Shown here in pieces: positions 13,766 through 24,829 of a stretch of DNA of 64,000 nucleotides (its first letter is position 1; each line of letters opens with the position of its first letter). The DNA is from Arbacia lixula (Eukaryota; Echinodermata; Echinoidea; Arbacioida; Arbaciidae): NCBI GenBank assembly GCA_963669155.1, contig OZ022583.1, forward strand, positions 16,330,046-16,394,045. Direction: 5' to 3'. The position numbers and the translations under genes were made by a program. The notes beneath the pieces were generated by a model. It did no database searches and was not told where the DNA came from. It worked only from the letters and a program-made list of their open reading frames with translations.

Positions 13766-13774
13766 GAGAGAGAG
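13713..13774. repeat. GA dinucleotide microsatellite
   Basis: A run of AG repeats with one GG interruption. It abuts the LINE fragment that follows. Confidence 0.95.
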
Positions 13775-14470
13775 ATGTATACGATTAAATCGAAGGATTG
13801 TGCTTTCTGTTATAACAGTGAAAAAACAATAGTCCACCTGTTTTGTGAATGTGAAAGAGTAACTCCTATCTGGCAATCGTTTTTATCGAAAATTTCCCAA
13901 AATAATGTTCAAATAAATGGTTGCAATTTTGTTCGGACTTTCAACTGATAAGTTCATTTCATACCATTTTTTTTTTTACTTTTAAAATATTATATTCATA
14001 CATGTAAATTTAAGAATGATCTTCCAAGTTTTGCTTTATTTAAAAAAAACAACAGGTCTTGGAATATTTTGTTAGCCAAGAAAAAATATTAAGTTACCCG
14101 CCCACTTTAAGCAGTGGCGATTTACCATATAATCTAGTTTTCGTCAAATATCAGCAGGTTACATTAGGCTCAGTGCCCCCCCCCTTTTTTTTTTTTAACT
14201 TAGTACTGCACTGTATTGACACATTTCAGTCGTAAGGTAAACATCAGATCTCATATTTTGTCATGCAACGTGTGCCTCAGTTTCCTCGATTAGTTCGTTT
14301 AAGAAACTTTATAATCATGTTATTACCAAATCATCTCTGTTTAGATAACACTGATATTTAGTCATCACTTTGTACTATATTTTTTTTTTTGGGGGGGGAT
14401 AAGTGGGTAAGGGTTATTCTTGTGATTGATTTTAATTTGTTGAAATAAACACATAATAATTATTAAAAAA
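13775..14470 (+). pseudogene. 5'-truncated LINE (non-LTR retrotransposon) 3' end, zf-RVT remnant
   Basis: The frame from 13775 to the stop at 13946 encodes a peptide with DCAFCYNSEKTIVHLFCEC and a following tryptophan (TPIWQSF). This C-x2-C-x7-H-x4-C arrangement is typical of the zinc-binding region after the reverse transcriptase domain of non-LTR retrotransposon ORF2. In another frame, about 13985-14093 encodes CKFKNDLPSFALFKKNN, resembling the extreme C-terminus of such ORF2 proteins, so at least one frameshift is present. An AATAAA at about 14443 and an A-rich end near 14463-14470 fit a LINE tail. Everything upstream is missing, replaced by the GA microsatellite. It is a dead fragment; clade assignment (L1/Tx1-like) is inference. 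Confidence 0.7.
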
Positions 14471-14880
14471 ACAGCAACTTCAGTCATGCATGCAAAGATC
14501 CAAATTACTAGGCTAGGGTATCACGCTGGGAGGATACTTCTTCTAAGACAATTCACGAACCCGTATTAAATGTTCATACTTCAAACAATATTCCTTGCGA
14601 CTTTTATATGTGAATATTTTTTTTTTACCATAAACATTTATTTACTACACTGTACTATCGTGATGTGATTGTTGTCCTTCGTCTTTGACTTTGGAATGTG
14701 AAACGTAAGACGTCAGCTTATTTATTTGAATCTGCTGATGATGATGTTATAGGCCAAAGTCTAGGTATGTGATTTCGGTGGAAAATTAGCCTATGGCGGT
14801 ACACTTACTTTGACTCAATATAATAAAAAAAGCGAGTGATCGTGGCTGTGCACTGTGTATGTAATCACCGCAGTGCAACT
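14471..14880. other. Short gene-free spacer
   Basis: I see no gene or repeat with confidence. The DNA becomes GC-richer from about 14880 towards the FLYWCH/MULE gene. Confidence 0.4.
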
Positions 14881-15260
14881 GCAGTACCGAGCCCGAGGTG
14901 GTTAGTCCAGTAAAGCTACCGAGCCCTCCTGCGCCGCCCCGGGGCCCGGCCCAGCGAGCTAGCTCGCCCGGCAGTAACTTCGTACGGCGTCGGATCCACC
15001 AAGATTGCATCTGGCTGCTTTGAAATTTGGGGGTACGTCAAAAAGCATAATTTCGATTAAAGAACGCCCCAAATGAGACAATTGATATTCCAGCACATTC
15101 GTTCACTCAGTGTTGCCGGGACATGCATCCAGACCAGCAGTGACCAGACTCAGAGGCAGAGAGAGTCTAGAAAGTAGAAGAGAAACTCACTCGTCGAGCC
15201 AGGGAGCTGCCTAGCTAGCGTATAGCCAGAGGGACTGGGGCTGAGTAACTTGGTAAGTTG
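14881..15260 (+). promoter_or_regulatory. GC/CpG-rich probable promoter and 5' non-coding exon of the FLYWCH/MULE gene
   Basis: A local GC-rich block (about 14886-14990) precedes a good splice donor, CTTG|GTAAGT, with GT at 15252-15253. A matching acceptor, CTTTCTTCCTGCAG, ends at 15809. Together they suggest a 5' untranslated exon ending at about 15251, spliced to 15810, with translation starting at 15891. No TATA box is evident. The stretch 14985-15075 also matches a dispersed repeat found near 26243 and 29371. The transcription start is not determined. Confidence 0.45.
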
Positions 15261-15890
15261 TCCCTGAAAACTTTAAAAGTTACACCCCCAACTTGTTTGT
15301 TACATCTTGTTCTCAACATAGTGTACACATACCTTTTGCTTTTGTTTTCATTCATACTGAAAGTGATCGCTTTTGTTGATGTAAACTTTCCAAAATCAAA
15401 ATAGAATCAATCATTGACAGATATTCTTCAACATTATTTCTAAAGTAGACCTCTACTAGTTATTACATGGTCATGGACATAGGAATATATATACCGGTAG
15501 TTACATCATGAGCAACTATCAAACGGCAAAGCATGATAATGAGAGTGAATAAGCTACAAACAAAAAATGAGCCAAGCACAGGCCACAGAATGTTACAGAA
15601 TTACCTAACCTAAGCAGCCTTGTTGCTTAATGGAATTGAGCTGGGGTATCTTTCATGCCTGGCGACATGAAATAATACATCCAGCTCAATCATTTCACAT
15701 TGTCATTTCACGTCGGCAGGCATGAAGGATAGCCTCTGCAGTCATTACAGTGCCTGCATGGCTGGAGATGATTGATTTTTTCCTATATGTTTGTCCTTTC
15801 TTCCTGCAGGATTTAGCACAACATAGAGACCTACAGGCTACATTGTATATGTAGTCACCAGCCCCGGTCACCAGCCCTTCCATCACGAAC

Positions 15891-18800
15891 ATGGATGACC
15901 CTAACAGTACTCTGAAGGATGGAAGAACATACGTGGCCATCAAAGAAGAACCAGTTGATGTGCCAGGTAAAGTCTGCTTGCCTTTAAATGTACATGTAGT
16001 TGTAATTTTGTACTTATTGAGTGCAACAAATGTTACAAAGATGTAATATTCTGTAGGCTTCCTATGTTAGGTCCACGGACATTTTCATCTGTATTAAAGC
16101 ATAATTTGATGATGCCAATGGCACTATGCTTATACTATACTGAGGGCATCTTGTCTCTTTCATGATCTTTTATCTTTATCATCTATGTTCTCTTTGTTTC
16201 TGTTCTGTATGATTATTTACAGATGGAGGGCACACCGAGCCTGATACCACAAGAGTGGAGGTGTTGCCGGAGAACTCAGAGGTGACAGGATCAGACAGTT
16301 ATGGTCCAGCAGCGCAGTGCTCAAGAAACCCCAGCGTTTTCATGATGGACATGAATCCTATCCGGGCACTGGACGCCCCGTTTGTCATGGATGCGGACAG
16401 GCGAGGCGGGAGAGTTTTGACCTACAGAGGCTATAGGTAAGTGGGGGAGATTTAGATAGGTCTACATATTTGTGTTGTGTTTTGCTGTAATTTAATCATG
16501 ATTCATACTGTTTAGAAATTGGCATTCTCTCATGTTTGTGTTATTTATTTATTATATCTTAAGTTATATAATATCTTAATGCTATATGGCAACAGTTCAA
16601 TAGACTTGCTTTAGCTTGATTAAATTGTGTGGATCGAGTGAGATCTGTATTGTGATAACGTACAATGGGACAATTATTTGATTGGTCGGGGTTGGGTCAT
16701 ATAGTTCAAAGGTTTAAGGTCAAGGTTAAATCCTAAGATGATCATGATCACTCAAGAAATATTTGACCTAATTTCATCAAACTATATATATGATATATGA
16801 CAAGACTACACCTGTTTACATATAATTGAGGCATTAAGTAATGAAAACCTCTCTTTCTCTCTCTTTGAATTTATACACTCTAGATATTCCCGTAACAACA
16901 GTTCACAGACTCGGATCTATTGGCGATGTTCAAGACCGAACTGTGTTGAAACAATCATAACGAACCACTTCAACATCAGTCATGCAGATCCAGAGATTCG
17001 TATTCTACGACAGCCACTGCGGGAACACATGCACCCCCCTGATGATGACCAAATCCGTCGCCGACAATTTGTGGATGAAGCAACTGCGGTGATCAGAAAC
17101 GATCCAACTGTTACCATAAGGATGGCATATAACATTGTTTTTGATAGAGGGCACCATCATCCAGCAGATAAACCCACCTTCCCAGAGATCAGAAGCCAGC
17201 TGCAGCGAGTCCGTGTGTCCCTTTGCCCACCAGTCCCGAGGCAAATTTCTGATGTCCAAATAGACGGGGTCTGGGCAGAGTCTTGGAATGGACAAAGGAG
17301 ACTTTTACTTCTAGACAGTCAAGCAGGGGTGGCCGTGTTTGCCACGGATGACGAGCTAGTCGCCATGCAAGAATCCGAAATGCTATATTTTGATGGAACT
17401 TTCAAGACAACTCCTCCCCCTTATTGCCAGATTGTTGCCATACATGGGCTGTTTAGGAAGACACAGTGGATTATACCGTTAGGTATGGCCCTCCTGGGTG
17501 GAAAAACGCAAGCGCACTATAAAGTCATGCTGCAGTCTCTTAAAGAAGGAGTCCTTGCTGCAACAGGGAGAAGGCTGGCACCAGAACAGACCATGACAGA
17601 CTTTGAGCCAGCCTTGATGCAAGCCGTTACGGCTGAGTTTCCTCTAAGTAGACCTTGTGGGTGCTATCTCCATTTCTGCAATAACCTGTACAGGAAAATT
17701 CAACATCTGGGGCTGCAAGTTGAGTACAAGGAGGATGAAAAACTGAAGAACTGTGTCCATAAAGTCATGTCTCTTGGCTATCTTCCATTCGATCATGTCA
17801 GAGATTGTTTTGAGTAAGTGCATTTCAGAACTTTGGTATAAGTTCAGTTTTTGTTTTGAGTGGACTTATAGAAACTGAGTTTTTGTATTGATACATATAC
17901 ACATATACAAACTTGCAATTCAAAATACATGTATCACCTTATAGGCTAAATGTGGAAAAGGTTAATTAACAGCACACATTTCCAGTTAACTGTATGGAAT
18001 CAATGTCAAGGATTAACTTTAATTTGATTTTTTGAAAATATGTTTGAAGAAAGCATATCTAAGAAGAACAAATATCTCATCTGATGGTCTGTCCAATGAA
18101 ATATGTGGCTGCAATCCACCCTTGAGTGAAAATGGTTGCCCTTTGAATTAATTCAGCCATGTAATATACCCTTGCAGGCATTCTTTAATTCAACCATTCA
18201 TTTATCATTGAATTGTTAATAACATACAACACTTTGGACAAGTTAGTGCAATGTAATTAAAATCTTGTAAAGATTTGCAATTGATTGCAACTTGATTTAC
18301 TATTGATATCAATTGTAACTGAACAATAGAGGTATGGGATTAAGTTTGCGATTGATTTAGGTCACTCGTAAATCTTTATAAGACAGGGCTCAGAACTGCA
18401 CTAATCCTTACTTTTATGTAAGTAAAATAAAATCACATATAAGGTGGACAAAGAAGTAGAATCATTTTATTCTAACAGAGTAACAGGAAAGGATGCTAGA
18501 GCAGTGGTACTTTCCTCCTTGTAAAAAGAGCTTTGCAAAAGGCAAATTCACTCTCACACGATCGCTGAATTGTTCCTTCATTTTTTTCTAGTGACCTGCG
18601 CACAGAACCGGGGACACTGGAACTAGTTGCACAGTATCCGGCACTACAAGAGTTTTTTGCCTTCTTTGAAGACACCTACTTCATCGGAGATGTCTTTCCA
18701 CCACACACTTGGAATGTGCATAATCGAGACATGACCAGCCATATAAACAGTGCTGTGGAAAGTGAGTTGTTCATGCATCATAATGTACTTATCCAGTCTG

Positions 18801-20143
18801 TAGCAATTGGCAGAATTCTAACCAACAGTATAACTTTAGTCTGGGCCATTGTGTGAATGAAAAGCAACTGTGAAGGCACTATCGCCATGATTTAGAAAAA
18901 AGAAATAGTTCACTTAAACTGTATCTGACCAATTTCAGTGTGTTTGTATTAAGTTGGGTCTCTATCTATCTATTCAGGTACCATATCAATCCTGTCATTC
19001 CACATCTCCCTGTCTCTAGCCTTCTCTATAAGTTGTATTCCTCGATTCTCTCTTCAAGTGATTTCATCAAGCGATCCATCCAAAGTACTCTTATTTCTTT
19101 CTCTACTCCTCTCCCCCTCAATCTTTTCAGTCATTGACAAGTTCTCAAGTCCTCCTTTATGTATTAATTGCCCCCTGAATCTCATCTGCCTTCTGGTAGT
19201 CCTTATTTCGAAAAGTAATTTCACACTGTGAAAATGCCTCAAGTCCACACTTTGGTCAACACTGAAACATATAGTGTGTTTGCACTGTAGCCCATTGCCC
19301 CAACAGTTTCATGTCTGTTAAATTCCACTAGCCCATGTGACACCTGAGATATTGGTTTCTTTTCATTACACGTCCATAGCCAGGACGGCACAAAGGGGAG
19401 GGGGTGTGTAATTAACAAAAATGGGTTCGAAACCACCGGAAAAGTACTGATAGTGCAAGTGGGGTGGGGGTGGGGGTAGTGGAAGCTCAACAAGAACAAA
19501 AAGGAACTTTCTAAGTTGGGAGGGGATTCAAAAGGCACACATCAAACCCCTTCCCCCTCCCCCCTCCAAGATCGTTCCTTTATTGGCAGTAGAACAGTAC
19601 TAGATTATCCAGGGGATTGATCCTTTACATTATGATAGGTTGGTATTGTGCTTTATATACTTAAAGTAATCCATTAACTTTCAAATATTCATTGTATATA
19701 CATTGTGATCATAAAAGTCCCTAAATGAGGCCAAACTGCCTACCCCTTTTGCAATTGTCCCTGAAGATTCCCCCCCCCCCCCCATTATTTTTCAGTTATG
19801 ATTATAGAGTCCACCATCACATAAGTTGCAGACATATTTTTGCAACCAGCTCACTTCAAAGTAATTTTACTTTTTCTCAGGTTTCCACAGCAGATGGAAT
19901 ATGGAAGTCGGCCAGATGCATCCCTCCTTGTGGGGGATCATCAGACGGATGAAGAAGGAGGCCAAGAGGACAGAGATGGCGCTAGACAAGGCAATGCACG
20001 GGGACCACCCCCCTAAGATCAAGAAGAAGTGGAGGCAAATGCAGCGCTGCATCGCCCAGGTCCGCACGAGTTTCCAAGATGGTGGCCACAGCCTAGCAGA
20101 ATTCTGGGCAGCTGTGGTCTATGCTATACAGGAAGTCATGTGA
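15891..20143 (+). CDS. FLYWCH zinc finger plus MULE transposase domain protein (probably domesticated)
   Basis: The five coding exons are 15891-15966, 16223-16436, 16884-17813, 18592-18761 and 19881-20143. All junctions are GT/AG and the phases agree (1653 nt, 550 residues). The start is supported by an in-frame TAG at 15852-15854. Residues 19-23 (IKEEP) match a sumoylation-type site. About residues 85-147 form a FLYWCH-like finger: LTYRGYR, then YWRCSRPNC and the final HMH. A MULE transposase domain follows, with FDGTF (Asp267), TDFEPAL (Asp336) and GCYLHF (Cys356, His360). A C-terminal SFHSRWN segment resembles the end of MULE domains. FLYWCH/MULE proteins derive from Mutator-like transposases. 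The absence of stops and the presence of four spliced introns argue for a host gene, perhaps a DNA-binding or chromatin protein. I saw no terminal inverted repeats around it. The exact function is unknown. Confidence 0.85.
16884..17813 (+). CDS. Main exon of the FLYWCH/MULE gene (zinc-finger end and catalytic core)
   Basis: This 930-nt exon holds most of the FLYWCH finger and the two recognisable acidic residues of the transposase fold. The frame reads GAG TAA at 17812-17817, which looks like a stop if the exon is read alone. The string GA|GTAAGT is instead a strong splice donor, and the next acceptor (CTAG at 18588-18591) restores the frame with the codon GA|T. Without splicing the protein would lack its last 144 residues. 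Confidence 0.85.
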
Positions 20144-20170
20144 AGTCCTCCCTCATATCAAATGGATTTG

Positions 20171-20176
20171 AATAAA
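20171..20176 (+). promoter_or_regulatory. Poly(A) signal AATAAA of the FLYWCH/MULE gene
   Basis: Canonical hexamer 28 nt after the stop codon, giving a very short 3' untranslated region if used. Confidence 0.6.
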
Positions 20177-20498
20177 TGGAGTAAAAAATTGCACAAGGAA
20201 AACTGAAAAATGTTCACATATCGTTTACATGACAATTCATGAAATAATTGACTCATTTCATCAAACTTTGTATTCTGTGTACGCCATATATTTAGGAAGT
20301 CTAATTTTTGGCGATATCTGGACTTCTCGTCAATTTCACGAGTGGTAAAATTTGCGACTATGGAGTACTAGTACTAGTATTACATGTGCATGTGCATGTG
20401 CATGTGGTATTAACATTTTTGCTTGTTGTTAAATTCACAAATAGCAGCCGACTAACAAAATTTGCAAAAATAAAAAGAGTAATGATAGTATATGATAG

Positions 20499-20572
20499 GA
20501 CAATTCTCCCTATCGCATGTAGCCGATATCAAGCCATATCACCCCGCGATACCGATATCTGATCTACGGAGA
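20499..20572. repeat. Dispersed repeat, second copy (with 6785-6860)
   Basis: Shares ordered blocks with 6785-6860, including CAATTCTCCCTATCGCATGT, AGCCGATATC and GATATCTGATC. The class is unknown. Confidence 0.6.
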
Positions 20573-20734
20573 ATTACCTAAATAGATTTTGGGTCACAGA
20601 GGTACAGTTATGACAGGACAATTGTCCTGAGTGTTTGTTGTGTGGAGGGAAGTTGCCCTGGGGTTAGTTGTCCAGAAGGCCATTGCCCAAGGAGCAGGTG
20701 TCCTAGGTGTTGTGGCTGACTTTACTCTTTAAGT

Positions 20735-21960
20735 AGACGCATGGCTTGCACAGGTCTTGTTAGACTACCTGTACTGTGCTTTACCTTCACTGATCTTACA
20801 AACCCATCCTTCCCTGGGAAGACTTCGCTCACTCTACCCATTAGCCACTTATTTCTTGGTAGCTCGTGAGCGATCAAGACTATGTCACCTATATTGAGGT
20901 TCCTTATCGCGTTCTGCCAGACTTCGCGTCCTTGTAAGGTAGGTAGGTACTCACGTGTCCATCAGTGCCAAAACAGGTCCGCTAAGTATTGTACATGTCT
21001 CCACCTGCGAAGCCCATAGGAATTCCCCTGGCTCAAACATATCGGGAGGTAGGGTACTGCTCTGTCGAAGAAGAAGCAGATGGTTCGGTGTCAGTTGCTC
21101 TGTATCTCTCTCGTCATCGGTAGTCAGCGTCAGGGGACGACCGTTGATGATAGATTCGACGAGACACATCACTGTAGACAGACCCTTGTCATCTAGCACT
21201 TGTTGCTTAAGAACAGCATTCATCACCTTTCTAACTGTTTGGGGTTTTCTCTTGCATACCTCTCCTTGTTTAACGTAGAACGGCCCAAAGCAGTCCAATC
21301 CAACATGACAAAAAGGTGGTTTGTCTGGAGTCACCCTGTCAGCTGGTAGATCGGCCATCTTCTGACTCACTAGAGCTGCGGTTAGATGTTTACACCTGAA
21401 GCAGCTTCCCAACTCTTGCCTCACGGCTTGTCTGCCTCTGATCACACAGTACTGCTGCCTGAGGAGGGAAAGGACGTATTCCTTCCCGGAATGTCCCGAC
21501 ATACCATGATAATATCTGACGAGTAGCTTCATCGCATGGTGCTTCGGCGGTAGAACTAAAGGATGCCTCGTTCTCTCCTCTAGCGGTGCATTACCTAGGT
21601 GTCCACCAACACACATCAGCCCCTTCTCAGTCAGTGTAACATCTAGTTTATAGAGAGGGCTGGTCTGCCTGATCTGCTTAACCACTCCTGGTCCTCCCTT
21701 GGCATTCTGCTGCAGAGTGTCATACTCAGTAACATAAGTACTCTGCTGCATGTAACGAACTAACGCCTCTTCAGCTGTGGCCATCTCATCTGTGGAAATC
21801 TGTCCTTGTCTACCACAGGAATTACCATGGATCTTGCTCCGCAACAATCGTCTCACTCGCAAGATCCAGGCGACTGCTTTCAGCAATCCATGCCAAGAGG
21901 AATGATGCTTGATCAGCTTGTCTACTGCACTCATGCCTTGTGCATCTGTCGCATGTATCT
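20735..21960 (-). pseudogene. BEL/Pao pol remnant: integrase zinc-binding region and C-terminal domain
   Basis: The longest frame (20951-21934) contains a zinc-binding region (HGMSGHSGKEY, then CFRCK), followed by VGLDCFGPF, which carries the first catalytic Asp of the integrase core. The frame then passes directly into a segment normally found well downstream (SIINGRPLT, LTPNHLLL), so most of the core is deleted. Past a frameshift, 20735-20930 encodes the conserved tail (GDIVLIAHE, FPGKDGFVR) and ends at the stop beside the 25-bp edge repeat. The copy is inactive. Confidence 0.8.
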
Positions 21961-22072
21961 CTGCACTGTCGGTTACCCTCTTGACTTCAACATCTCTTTC
22001 CTCGAGCTTGGCTGTGAGGGTGGGGTCCTTTGGCCAGTCACTCCTTGTTTGATGTAGGAACTCTGGTCCTTT

Positions 22073-22294
22073 TTACGATCTTGAGTTTTTCTTCAAGTCG
22101 TTGGCTCCTAATCCCCTTGACACATCGTCAGCAGGATTGGCATCTTTTATGTACTGGGCCCCTTCCATCTTCCTGAACTGTGTCACCTGTTCATCTGTTC
22201 TAGTTTCACTTGCGATGAAGTGTGAAGATGCCTCTCTACTGGGTTGGCTTCTATGTACAGGTCCATTCAGTGTCCATCCCAACATGGTCTTCAC
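22073..22294 (-). pseudogene. BEL/Pao junction fragment: protease tail fused to RNase H tail
   Basis: The segment begins with TMLGWTLNGPV, which in these elements follows the protease domain. After about 30 codons it jumps to NPADDVSRGL, the typical end of the RNase H region. The reverse transcriptase should lie between them and is absent, so a deletion of well over a kilobase has joined them. Confidence 0.75.
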
Positions 22295-22309
22295 TGCGTA
22301 GATGTCTCA

Positions 22310-22930
22310 GGGCTTACCACATCTGACATTTTGAGGAACCAATGCTTCTGGGTCATCTTGGCCAATTAGCAGCATCACCTCTCTGGGGGTGACCGCGGGA
22401 ACATCAACATCAGCTAGATGTTCAAACTCTCTGGTGTCGTCAATGGTGGCAATATGTGTATGGCTCACATTAATCTTTCCCTTAGCACACACACGCGGGA
22501 TATGTGCCCCGTTGACAGACTCTCTACCACAAGGCTGACAGTCTTACACTGCATCAGGCTTCCAGGCTTTTCCAGTGTAGACATATTGACATTCTCCACT
22601 CCGCCTTCCACTCTAACCTTGTGGGCCAACTCAGTAGCGCAGAACGACGAAGTTGATCCTGTGTCAAGAAGAGCATGTGTGTCATAGTAAGCATTGCTAC
22701 CCTTAGCGCTAACTCGTACTGGTACTATAGGGAGTGCCACCACGTTGCCGGCCCTTATGACGTGGTTACATTCTTGCGCACCAGATGAGTGTTGAATTGA
22801 CACACCCACTCCAGATGGTTCAGGAGGCTCAGTCGTTGTTTCTTGGGCATCTCTCTGGGAATCATCACTGTTTGGCTGTGACGCCTGCGTTGGCAGATGG
22901 AGAAACTTGGTGTGTTTCTTCCCACACACC
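22310..22930 (-). pseudogene. BEL/Pao aspartic protease remnant (DUF1758-like)
   Basis: The frame contains ALLDTGSTSSFC, the D-T-G active-site motif of a retroviral-type aspartic protease. Further on, after a frame change, LIGQDDPEAL is the second conserved block. Just upstream, CGKKHTKFLH resembles the end of a CCHC zinc knuckle. Frame breaks make it non-functional as it stands. Confidence 0.75.
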
Positions 22931-23650
22931 TCTTCCTACTATCCTCAGCCACCTTGACTTGAGCTGGTAGGGCAGTCTCTCTACTATCTTCAGTAGGACG
23001 TGCTGGGATGTCAACTCAGCTCCCTGACCTCCTGCTTCTAGCGTCTGCACACAGATCTGGATTTTGTCCGCCATTTCAACAAGACAATGTTTGTCTTGCG
23101 CCATGATCTGCTTTCCCTCTGTGACCTTCCTTAACCAGGCATCCGCTATCGTTACTGGGTTGCCATACTTCTCTCTGAGTAGACTCTTCGCCTTGTAGTA
23201 CCCTTCTGAAGGCTTCATGATCATGCAGGGTTGCAGCATCTTCTTAACGTCTCCTGCACAATAGTGCATCAGGCATGTCAGCTTGACAGCATCATCTACC
23301 TCCAGAACTCGTGGTACTTCAGTGGATCACTTTGGTAGGTTGACAAATCAGCATGAGGTAGGGTAACAGACTCTAGCAGCCTCTGCTGCTTGCGTTGTCC
23401 TTGTTCCAATAATTGTAGCAACAGTACATCAGTCTGCGTGCGAGGGTATGGCAAAATCTCATCCTCATCCGGCTTTACCGCGATGGGTTCAATGTTATGT
23501 GGCGATGAAGAGAACATGGACATGACGGGTGACCTTGTAGGAGTAGGCCTATCTGCTCCTGCGACAGACCTTGAAGCATCATCTTCCTGATATACCCTCT
23601 CTTCAGCTTGAGCAATCTTCAACTGAGTCCTAAGTAACAGCTGGGCCTTG
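22865..23650 (-). pseudogene. BEL/Pao gag-like remnant (DUF1759-like)
   Basis: About 23296-23622 ends with LSTYQSDPLKYHEFWR, typical of the start of the gag-like DUF1759 domain. A frameshift at about 23270-23300 leads into 22865-23269, with CAGDVKKML, LLREKYGNP and LLKIVERLP. These are recognisable as the later part of the same domain. Confidence 0.7.
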
Positions 23651-23842
23651 CGCTGCTTCAGACGATGATACGGTCATCTCAAGCTCCTGCTGCTCTCTCA
23701 AGGCTTCCGCTTCTGCCTCAAGAGCAGCCCTTCTAGCCATAGCCTTCAGCTTTGACTACGTGGAGACAGTCGAGTCTCCTCCACACTGGCTTGCAGAATC
23801 TTGCGGTGTGATGTCATCAGCATTTGCAGCACCACCAACCAG

Positions 23843-23931
23843 CTCACTGCTTGGCCTCTCAGTCTCAGCACCACTGCTTGGCCTCTCAGTCTCAGCACCA
23901 TTGCTTGGCTTCTCAGTCTAAGCACCACCAA
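23843..23931. repeat. About three 30-bp tandem units in the BEL/Pao 5' region
   Basis: The unit, containing CACTGCTTGGCCTCTCAGTC, repeats three times with a few substitutions. On the minus strand it encodes a repeated LRLRGQAVV-type peptide. Confidence 0.8.
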
Positions 23932-24088
23932 CTGTCTTGATGTCACTCATCTTGACGTGCAGCTCTCCCAACAAGCTTTTGTAGAACTGTTAACGTGTAG
24001 CTCTCCCAACAAGCTGTTGTTGGACTGTTGTGGCGCAAATCTCCAAACAAGCTGTTGTTGAACTGTTGTGGCTGACTTTACTCTTTAG

Positions 24089-24575
24089 CCGAAAGTTACC
24101 GTTGACGAATAATGACACTGCAACACCCTTGTGATGATACCGTTGATGATGTCTGGTTCAACAACATTGGGCTTGTGTGAAATTTGGCAATTAACAGCAA
24201 ACTTTCGGTGCCGACAGCACGACTCAAAACGCGTGCTTTAGATCCTCACTAATTTCATCAACGCCCCCACCGACTTGACTTTGAAAGTGTCAAAAGACCT
24301 TCGCTTATGACATCACAATGCCTGTCACAATACATTGATACAAACTTTCGTCACTAACTACAACTCTAGGGGAAGGTGTCCTTGAGGGGTAGGTATCCTG
24401 AGGGGTATTATTCATCCTAGAATCAGCCCATATATTCCATATTGTTCCAAAATTGGCTCTTACTCCTGTCAGGCAAGGTGAGCTTTTCCTCTCCTCTTGT
24501 TGGGGCAGACATACATTTGTGTCATCCTCCATAGTGATTATTTCATACAAACACAGATCAAGATGAACATAATGC
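24089..24575. other. Spacer beside the BEL/Pao element
   Basis: No gene was seen. It may contain LTR or leader sequence of the retroelement, because tandem variants of CAACAAGCTGTTGTTG-like sequence lie immediately to its left. I could not define an LTR. Confidence 0.4.
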
Positions 24576-24698
24576 ACAGTGGAGCCTGAGATCAAATGCA
24601 CAGTGATTGCAATCAAATGCAATCAGCGCCATACATTGACTGCAATGTGACTGCAATAGATTGCAATCAGCTGTGATGTTGATCTCAGGCCCAACTGT
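24576..24698. mobile_element. Tc1/mariner-like MITE, copy 1
   Basis: Ends ACAGTGGAGCCTGAGATCAA and TTGATCTCAGGCCCAACTGT are inverted repeats, and the inner region is itself partly palindromic (TTGCAATCA blocks). It is about 123 bp and non-coding. A second copy lies at 26475-26598. Confidence 0.8.
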
Positions 24699-24829
24699 AA
24701 TTATAAATGTGTGTCAGTAGAAAATGGTTTTGTTATGGTATTTATAATGAATAAAAAAAAAATCTTCGCAAATTGGAGTGTAAGATACTTAACTAGAGAT
24801 GAGCGATTTGACTGCCATGCTAAGTTAAT

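Larger units (their letters stand above)
20711..24088 (-). mobile_element. Degenerate, internally deleted BEL/Pao LTR retroelement
   Basis: Read on the minus strand, the order is gag-like region, aspartic protease, RNase H tail, integrase zinc finger and start of its core, then the pol C-terminal (DUF5641-like) domain ending in a stop at 20733-20735. The reverse transcriptase, most of RNase H and the middle of the integrase core are missing, and frames are shifted in several places, so it cannot be autonomous. A 25-bp direct repeat containing TGGCTGACTTTACTCTTTA lies at both edges (20711-20735 and 24064-24088). It may be an LTR-border remnant or a deletion footprint; full LTRs were not identified. 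It is a dead copy. Confidence 0.8.

Noticed and set aside
13564..13788. Plus-strand frame ending in an Arg/Glu repeat
   Set aside because: It is read-through of a MITE and the GA microsatellite.
18960..19140. 65-codon plus-strand frame between MULE exons 4 and 5
   Set aside because: Ser/Leu-rich, pyrimidine-rich intron DNA with no domain; the spliced gene is complete without it.
23390..24061. Plus-strand frames across the retroelement
   Set aside because: Shadows of the minus-strand BEL/Pao sequence and its 30-bp tandem units.
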